A stretch of 10,439 nt of DNA, from positions 1 to 10,439 of the forward strand of contig URUQ01000039.1 of the NCBI GenBank assembly GCA_900551145.1. The letters are read 5' to 3'. The notes beneath the pieces were generated by a model. It was not told the origin of the DNA and did not search any database. It saw only the letters and a program-made list of their open reading frames with translations. Shown here piece after piece: positions 6,058 through 10,439 of the stretch (positions within the stretch are counted from its first letter, which is position 1; every line of letters begins with the position of its first letter). A program made the translations under genes and the position numbers. The stretch is from an uncultured Eubacteriales bacterium (GTDB lineage Bacteria > Bacillota > Clostridia > Christensenellales > CAG-917).

Positions 6058-7542
6058 TTACAGTCGGTTTGCCTTGGCGGTGAGTTGCAAAATTTTGGTT
6101 TTGAGAGCGGAGGTGGCGTATCTACTAGACACTCTCCACGTCCAGTTGCCTTGCGCCGTTGAGGGCATATTGATACGCGACTCTTCACCGAGTTCCATAT
6201 AATCTTGAAGAGGTATAATCGCAAGATTTGCATTCGAACCAAGGGCAAGCGACACGAGCGCGTTGGTTGGTGTTTGAGAAAACCGGCAAGGACACTCCCT
6301 TTCAAAGACCTTTTTGGTCTTATCGTCCAATGATTCATACCAAGCCTTGGTGGGCATACTGTCGTGCGTACCCGTGTAGACGACGCAGTTTTCGCTCTTA
6401 TAGTTCTTGGGCAAATACTCGTTGGTGCTGTCGGTGAAAGCAAATTGAAGCACTTTCATACCGGGGTAACCCGTCTTTTTTAGCAGTTCACGCACGTCGT
6501 CGGTGATGTGCCCGAGATCCTCCGCTATGATTTTTGCCTTTGGGACGGCGTCGGATATAGCCTCGAAGAGAGGATAACCTACGCCCTCTTCCCATTTGCC
6601 GTTTTTGGCGGTGGTGTCCTTTGCGGGTATGACGTAGTATCCCGCAAAACCTCTGAAATGGTCTATCCTTATAATATCGTACAGTTTGAAAGTGCGCTCG
6701 GCGCGTTTCTTCCACCAGGAAAAACCCTCTTGCTCCATCTTCTTCCAGTCACAAATCGGATTGCCCCACAACTGCCCGTCGTCCGAGAACGCGTCGGGAG
6801 GACACCCCGCAACCACCTTTGGCGAGAGGTTGTCGTCAAGCAAGAAGGAAAGCGGATTGCTCCACACTTCCACGCTGTCGTAGGCAACGTAAATGGGCAT
6901 ATCTCCTATGATGGAAATACCCTTTGATTTTGCGTACTTCTTGACCGCTTTGTACTGCGAGAAAAACTCGTATTGGACAAATTTCCAAAACTCGCACTCG
7001 CCCGCATATTCCGCTCTTTTGAGTTTGGCGTAATCGTAAAACTTGCAATCGCCCCACTCCGTCCATTGTTTGTAGCCGTTGGCTTCTTTGAGAGACATAA
7101 AAAGCGAATAATCGTCAAGCCAATCGGCGTTTTTTTGCTTAAAACGAATAAAATCGGAATTCACCTTGAAGCGTGCATACGCCTTTTTGAGAAGGCGTAT
7201 TCTCGTCTCGAATAACTTGCCGTAATCTATGCGTTTTGCGTCCGTTTCTTCCGCCTTTGCCTCGTCCTTGGCGAGCAATCCGTCTCGCACGAGCAAGTCG
7301 ATATCGATAAAATAAGGATTGCCAGCAAACGAGCAAGGGGATTGATAGGGGGAATCTCCGTAAGCGGTGGGATTGAGCGGCAAAACTTGCCAACAACGTT
7401 GTCCGCACTCAACGAGAAAGTCTATAAACTTGAAACTTTGCGCACCAAAAGAGCCTATGCCGTATTTGCCGGGAAGTGCTGACACGGGCATAAGTATACC
7501 GCTCTTACGTGTGAAGCCGAAATTGGAAAGCTTTTGTCTCAT
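6058..7542 (-). CDS. malQ: 4-alpha-glucanotransferase (amylomaltase)
   Basis: Glycoside hydrolase family 77 enzyme that transfers 1,4-alpha-glucan segments between maltodextrins, used in maltose/maltodextrin and glycogen turnover in the cytoplasm. The 494-residue length is normal. Motifs: SGILMPVSALPGKYGIGSFG (14-33), PLNPTAYGDSPYQ (55-67), GDMPIYVAYDS (213-223), CPPDAFSDDGQLWGNP (247-262), catalytic nucleophile D294 in RIDHFRG, acid/base E341 in AEDLG, and the third acidic residue D394 in GTHD. After that the usual N-D-T reads S-M-P, a local departure. The frame can be extended 12 residues to a TTG inside fhs. I chose ATG 7542 because it follows the fhs stop by one base, preserves usual length, and GGGA lies about ten bases upstream. 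Co-transcribed with fhs and likely translationally coupled, as its own ribosome site is weak. Confidence 0.95.
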   Translation of the reverse strand: MRQKLSNFGFTRKSGILMPVSALPGKYGIGSFGAQSFKFIDFLVECGQRCWQVLPLNPTAYGDSPYQSPCSFAGNPYFIDIDLLVRDGLLAKDEAKAEETDAKRIDYGKLFETRIRLLKKAYARFKVNSDFIRFKQKNADWLDDYSLFMSLKEANGYKQWTEWGDCKFYDYAKLKRAEYAGECEFWKFVQYEFFSQYKAVKKYAKSKGISIIGDMPIYVAYDSVEVWSNPLSFLLDDNLSPKVVAGCPPDAFSDDGQLWGNPICDWKKMEQEGFSWWKKRAERTFKLYDIIRIDHFRGFAGYYVIPAKDTTAKNGKWEEGVGYPLFEAISDAVPKAKIIAEDLGHITDDVRELLKKTGYPGMKVLQFAFTDSTNEYLPKNYKSENCVVYTGTHDSMPTKAWYESLDDKTKKVFERECPCRFSQTPTNALVSLALGSNANLAIIPLQDYMELGEESRINMPSTAQGNWTWRVSSRYATSALKTKILQLTAKANRL

Positions 7543-7543
7543 A

Positions 7544-9226
7544 TCAGAAAAGTCCCGTAATTTTGCCGTTTTCGTCAACGTCTATTTTTTCTGCCGCAGG
7601 CACTTTGGGAAGACCGGGCATCGTCATAATGTCCCCCGTAAGTACGACGATAAAGCCTGCTCCCGCGCTGATTTTGACGTTTTTGACCGTCACGGTAAAT
7701 CCGCTCGGCGCGCCGAGCTTGCTCGCATCGTCCGAGAAACTATATTGCGTCTTTGCAATGCACACGGGAAGGTGTGAAAAACCCAAATCTTCGAGTGCTT
7801 TGATCTGTTTCATCGCGTTCGGCACAAAATTTACGCCGTCACCGCCGTAGACTTTGCGCACTACTTTTTCTATCTTTTCGACAATACCGTCATTCAAATC
7901 GTAAGCAAATTCAAAAGCGGAATTGTCCTCGCTCTCGCAAAGACGAACAACTTCTTTTGCAAGCTCTTCTCCGCCCTTTCCGCCGTCTGCCCACACAGTG
8001 GAAAGCACCGTGTTTACATTAAGCTCCTTACATTTGGAAATGACGAAATCTATCTCTTTATCCGTATCTGTCGGGAAGCGATTGACCGCAACGACGCACG
8101 GAAGTTTGTATACGTTTTTGATATTGGATACGTGGCGCAAAAGATTGGGAATACCCTTTTCAAGCGCAATCAAATTCTCCGTAGCAAGGTCGCTCTTTGC
8201 AAGACCGCCGTGCATTTTGAGCGCGCGCACCGTTGCCACGATAACCACTGCGTTTGGCACAAGATTTGCCATTCTGCATTTGATGTCCAAAAACTTCTCC
8301 GCACCGAGGTCTGCGCCAAAACCCGCCTCTGTAACCGCATAATCGCCAAGATAAAGTGCCGTTTTGGTTGCAATGACGCTATTGCAACCATGCGCGATAT
8401 TGGCAAAAGGCCCACCGTGAACGAGTGCGGGAGTGCCTTCGAGTGTTTGTACGAGGTTGGGCTTTATAGCGTCTTTTAAGAGTGCGGTCATTGCGCCTTG
8501 CGCTTTGAGATCCGCCGCCGTAACGGGCTTATCGTCGTAGGTATAACCCACTATGATTTTCCCGAGGCGTTCTTTGAGATCGGACAAGGAGGACGATAGG
8601 CAAAGCACTGCCATAATCTCGCTTGCAACGGTAATATCGAAACCGTCTTCTCTCGGCGTTCCGTTTGCTTTTCCGCCGAGTCCGTCAACGATGAAACGAA
8701 GTTGTCTATCGTTCATATCCACGCATCTTTTCCACGTAATTTTGCGAGGGTCGATGCCGAGAGCATTGCCTTGTTGAATATGATTGTCAAGCATTGCCGC
8801 AAGCAAATTGTTTGCCGCGCCTATTGCGTGGAAGTCACCCGTGAAATGCAAATTGATATCTTCCATAGGAACGACTTGGGCGTATCCTCCGCCTGCCGCT
8901 CCGCCCTTTATGCCAAACACGGGTCCGAGAGACGGCTCGCGAAGCGCAACCACTACGTCTTTGCCTATGCGTTTGAGTCCGTCGGCAAGTCCTATGGTCG
9001 TGGTGGTCTTTCCCTCACCCGCGGGCGTCGGGGTTATGGCGGTGACAAGCACGAGTTTTCCACTCTTGCCCTTGCCGTTTTTGGCGAGATTGGCATAGTC
9101 GATTTTTGCCTTATATTTGCCGTATTGCTCGACGTATTTCTCGTCTATGCCTGCACTTTTTGCCACTTGCATAATCGGAAGCATCTCTGCCTCTTGCGCT
9201 ATCTCGATGTCGCTTTTATAATCCAT
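7544..9226 (-). CDS. fhs: Formate-tetrahydrofolate ligase (10-formyl-THF synthetase)
   Basis: Joins formate to tetrahydrofolate with ATP to give 10-formyl-THF, feeding purine synthesis, formyl-Met-tRNA and, in acetogens, the methyl branch of the Wood-Ljungdahl pathway. The 560 residues match the usual length of about 555-560. The nucleotide loop is TPAGEGKTT (67-75), the family signature GIKGGAAGGGY is at 105-115, and LEGTPALVHGGPFANIAHG spans 262-280. ATG 9226 has GAGG six bases upstream and a strong promoter, so it is the first gene of an operon with malQ. No other one-carbon gene (folD, metF, CODH/ACS) is in the window, so acetogenesis cannot be inferred; a biosynthetic role is enough to explain it. 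Confidence 0.97.
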   Translation of the reverse strand: MDYKSDIEIAQEAEMLPIMQVAKSAGIDEKYVEQYGKYKAKIDYANLAKNGKGKSGKLVLVTAITPTPAGEGKTTTTIGLADGLKRIGKDVVVALREPSLGPVFGIKGGAAGGGYAQVVPMEDINLHFTGDFHAIGAANNLLAAMLDNHIQQGNALGIDPRKITWKRCVDMNDRQLRFIVDGLGGKANGTPREDGFDITVASEIMAVLCLSSSLSDLKERLGKIIVGYTYDDKPVTAADLKAQGAMTALLKDAIKPNLVQTLEGTPALVHGGPFANIAHGCNSVIATKTALYLGDYAVTEAGFGADLGAEKFLDIKCRMANLVPNAVVIVATVRALKMHGGLAKSDLATENLIALEKGIPNLLRHVSNIKNVYKLPCVVAVNRFPTDTDKEIDFVISKCKELNVNTVLSTVWADGGKGGEELAKEVVRLCESEDNSAFEFAYDLNDGIVEKIEKVVRKVYGGDGVNFVPNAMKQIKALEDLGFSHLPVCIAKTQYSFSDDASKLGAPSGFTVTVKNVKISAGAGFIVVLTGDIMTMPGLPKVPAAEKIDVDENGKITGLF

Positions 9227-9236
9227 TGTCCGCCTC

Positions 9237-9254
9237 TATGCGCGTGTGCGCATA
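9237..9254 (-). promoter_or_regulatory. Inverted repeat in the fhs leader, next to the ribosome binding site
   Basis: TATGCGC (9237-9243) and GCGCATA (9248-9254) are perfect complements separated by four bases, a seven-base-pair GC-rich hairpin in the transcript. It ends directly before the Shine-Dalgarno GAGG (9236-9233), placing it where it could affect ribosome access or bind a regulator as DNA. Confidence 0.55.
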
Positions 9255-9276
9255 TATATTGTAGATATTAAATAGA

Positions 9277-9305
9277 ATTATATCACGGAAAACGTAATGA
9301 TTCAA
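9277..9305 (-). promoter_or_regulatory. Sigma-A-type promoter of the fhs-malQ operon
   Basis: On the minus strand TTGAAT (9305-9300) is followed by a 17-base spacer and a perfect TATAAT (9282-9277) preceded by TGA (extended -10). Predicted start near 9270, giving a leader of about 44 bases that holds the inverted repeat. Confidence 0.85.
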
Positions 9306-9312
9306 CAATAAC

Positions 9313-9341
9313 TTGACATGTTGCCCGACAAGTGTTACAAC
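9313..9341 (+). promoter_or_regulatory. Promoter of the small membrane protein gene, with internal inverted repeat
   Basis: A perfect TTGACA (9313-9318), a 17-base spacer and TACAAC (9336-9341) with TGT before it (extended -10) point to a start near 9348. An inverted repeat ATGTTG (9318-9323)/CAACAT (9338-9343) spans the -35 to -10 interval and could be an operator. The -35 is seven bases from that of the divergent fhs promoter. Confidence 0.75.
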
Positions 9342-9375
9342 ATTATCCGTAAAAAATAAATTGGAGGTACAAACT

Positions 9376-9699
9376 ATGGAAGACTTCGCAAAAAAATATA
9401 CTGCGTGGTATGAAGGCCTAGACAAAATCGTGAAAATTTTGCTTTGCCTGCTTTGGGATATCCCCGCAAACCTTTATCGTCTCGCAAAAAGCGTGAAAAA
9501 CAAAAACGTGCTCGGCATCGTACTTGCTATCCTGCTTATGATCTTCGGCGGTTGGATTTTGTGCGTCATCGACATCGTGAGCCTTGCTCTCAAAGACAAA
9601 ATCTACTGGATTGACGACCTCAAAGACGAGGAAGAATGCCACTGCTCTTGCTGTGAAAACAAGAACGACAATTCTAACATCGACGACCAAACAAAGTAA
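9376..9699 (+). CDS. Small membrane protein with cysteine-rich tail, 107 residues
   Basis: I do not recognise a named family. Two hydrophobic segments are visible: about 18-30 (IVKILLCLLWDIP, rather short) and about 45-72 (LGIVLAILLMIFGGWILCVIDIV), separated by a basic loop (RLAKSVKNKNK-like). This suggests one or two membrane spans. The C-terminal tail is acidic and contains C-H-C-S-C-C (88-93), a possible metal site, followed by an Asn/Asp-rich end. The start at 9376 is chosen because GGAGG (9363-9367) lies eight bases upstream and the promoter's predicted transcript begins near 9348; the longer open frame from 9313 begins inside the -35. It has its own promoter and terminator, so it is a single-gene unit. 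The general look (hydrophobic, GGW, I-D-I) recalls small Firmicutes superinfection-immunity-like or TM2-like membrane proteins, but that is only a resemblance. Confidence 0.85.
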   Translation: MEDFAKKYTAWYEGLDKIVKILLCLLWDIPANLYRLAKSVKNKNVLGIVLAILLMIFGGWILCVIDIVSLALKDKIYWIDDLKDEEECHCSCCENKNDNSNIDDQTK

Positions 9700-9712
9700 T
9701 CGCGACAAAAAC

Positions 9713-9745
9713 AAAAAAGCGTGCTTGATAAAGCACGCTTTTTTG
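9713..9745. terminator. Bidirectional terminator between the convergent small gene and the HAD gene
   Basis: A 14-base-pair perfect stem pairs 9713-9726 with 9731-9744 (core GCGTGCTT/AAGCACGC) around the loop GATA. A6 precedes and T6 follows, so both strands yield a hairpin followed by a T run. It lies shortly after the plus-strand stop (9699) and the minus-strand stop (9757). Confidence 0.93.
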
Positions 9746-9756
9746 TATGATATATC

Positions 9757-10410
9757 TTATTTTGATTTTTTCTTGGATTTCTTTTTGGACTTTGCCTCGT
9801 CGTACGCCTTTATCTCTTTTTCAAAATCAATTTCTTTTAGGTTGCCGTTGGTGGCGAGATAACAATGCTTGCCGAGGGCAAATATGTAACGGTCGTGGTC
9901 GAGACTGTCGCTATATACGTTTTCAACTTCCACATCCGGCAAAATCTCGTTTAAGCGACGTACTTTTTCGTCCTTACGGCACACTTTGCCGAGCAAATGC
10001 CCGTTCTTTCTGCTGTGTGGGCTTGCGATGCAGTAATCGATTTGCATACGCTTTGCAATCTCTTCGATGAGAAAATCGGGGCTTGCGCTGATGAGCACGC
10101 TTTTGTGCGACGGGTCACGATTTTCGGGTTTGAAAAAGTCGTAAATGTCCTTTTCATGCTTGTCCCAGTACTTTTTGACGGTCTTTTCTGTGTTGATAAG
10201 CGAAACGAAATTGAACGCAATTTTCTTGAAAATCGGCACAGGCAAAATTTTCGTCACCATCAAAAAACCCCAAAAGAGTTGAAACGGCAACAAAATAAGC
10301 GTCCACGGACAATGCGCCATCGACCAAAACCAATAGTGCAACGCGCTATCGTACGGAATCGCCGTCTTATCAAAATCGTAGATGTCAATTTTCGTCTTTT
10401 CTTGTTCCAT
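9757..10410 (-). CDS. HAD-IB phosphatase, PgpC-like (probable phosphatidylglycerophosphatase)
   Basis: HAD-superfamily phosphatase resembling PgpC, the enzyme that dephosphorylates phosphatidylglycerol phosphate at the membrane. Motif I is DFDKT (12-16, nucleophile D12, acid/base D14), motif II LISAS (107-110 region, S108), a motif III lysine is in CRKDEKV (K146 or K149), and motif IV is YSDSLDHD (166-173). Between motifs I and II a hydrophobic stretch (about 28-58) suits membrane association as in PgpC, and the region after motif IV (ALGKHCYLATNGNLKEID) also matches PgpC in pattern. Oddities: motif IV has Asp at +3 and +5 from D168 with His at the usual +4, and the C terminus ends in a lysine repeat (KSKKKSKKKSK). 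ATG 10410 lacks a ribosome binding site. Substrate is inferred; a different phosphomonoesterase is possible. Confidence 0.85.
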   Translation of the reverse strand: MEQEKTKIDIYDFDKTAIPYDSALHYWFWSMAHCPWTLILLPFQLFWGFLMVTKILPVPIFKKIAFNFVSLINTEKTVKKYWDKHEKDIYDFFKPENRDPSHKSVLISASPDFLIEEIAKRMQIDYCIASPHSRKNGHLLGKVCRKDEKVRRLNEILPDVEVENVYSDSLDHDRYIFALGKHCYLATNGNLKEIDFEKEIKAYDEAKSKKKSKKKSK

Positions 10411-10419
10411 AACGATATG

Positions 10420-10428
10420 ATTGTAACA
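10420..10428 (-). promoter_or_regulatory. Extended -10 element immediately upstream of the HAD gene
   Basis: On the minus strand TGT-TACAAT (10428-10420) matches an extended -10 and lies ten bases before the ATG, so the predicted transcript starts about three bases from, or at, the start codon. The -35 position is outside the window. Confidence 0.5.
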
Positions 10429-10439
10429 TACTATTTTGG

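Noticed and set aside
7543..7578. Longer MalQ starting at a TTG within fhs
   Set aside because: It adds 12 residues beyond normal family length; the ATG one base after the fhs stop is the natural start.
9313..9375. N-terminal extension of the small membrane protein from TTG 9313
   Set aside because: That codon is part of the TTGACA -35 element; the GGAGG-ATG at 9376 is clear.
1..10439. Mobile element, CRISPR array, toxin-antitoxin or defence system
   Set aside because: No transposase, integrase, regularly spaced repeats or paired small toxin-like genes were seen; genes are housekeeping in type with intact promoters and terminators.

Overview
The window reads as an ordinary chromosomal housekeeping stretch from a Gram-positive-type anaerobe, most plausibly a Clostridia-like Firmicutes lineage. 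Evidence for this is a type III glutamine synthetase, a transketolase split into two adjacent genes, a full-length formate-tetrahydrofolate ligase, strong AGGAGG-type ribosome binding sites, and sigma-A-like promoters with 17-base spacers, several carrying an extended -10 (TGn). The standard bacterial code fits every gene. I cannot place the organism more precisely from sequence alone.

Layout: a plus-strand glutamine synthetase (glnN type, 52-2130) converges on a minus-strand two-gene transketolase operon (4108 down to 2349). Two back-to-back terminators fill the gap. Upstream of the operon, on the same strand, are an unrecognised 148-residue membrane-anchored or exported protein (4304-4750) and a dihydrodipicolinate reductase (dapB, 4900-5904) enlarged by two polar insertions. 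Next comes a minus-strand pair, formate-tetrahydrofolate ligase (fhs) followed one base later by 4-alpha-glucanotransferase (malQ), ending in a hairpin terminator. Divergent from fhs is a small plus-strand membrane protein with a cysteine cluster. It converges on a minus-strand PgpC-like HAD phosphatase across a shared terminator.

The enzymes cover nitrogen assimilation (GlnN), the non-oxidative pentose phosphate pathway (TktA/TktB), lysine and peptidoglycan precursor synthesis (DapB), one-carbon folate metabolism (Fhs), maltodextrin/glycogen turnover (MalQ) and probably phospholipid dephosphorylation (HAD protein). Apart from the tkt pair they do not form one pathway. No gap longer than 300 bases lacks a gene.

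I see no mobile element, phage gene, CRISPR array, toxin-antitoxin pair, tRNA or rRNA, and no clear novel multi-gene system. The points most worth a second look are the repeat-derived insertions in DapB, the absence of Shine-Dalgarno sequences with start-proximal -10 elements at dapB and the HAD gene (possible leaderless transcripts), the fhs leader hairpin beside its ribosome binding site, the unexpected fhs-malQ coupling, and the small Cys-cluster membrane protein.
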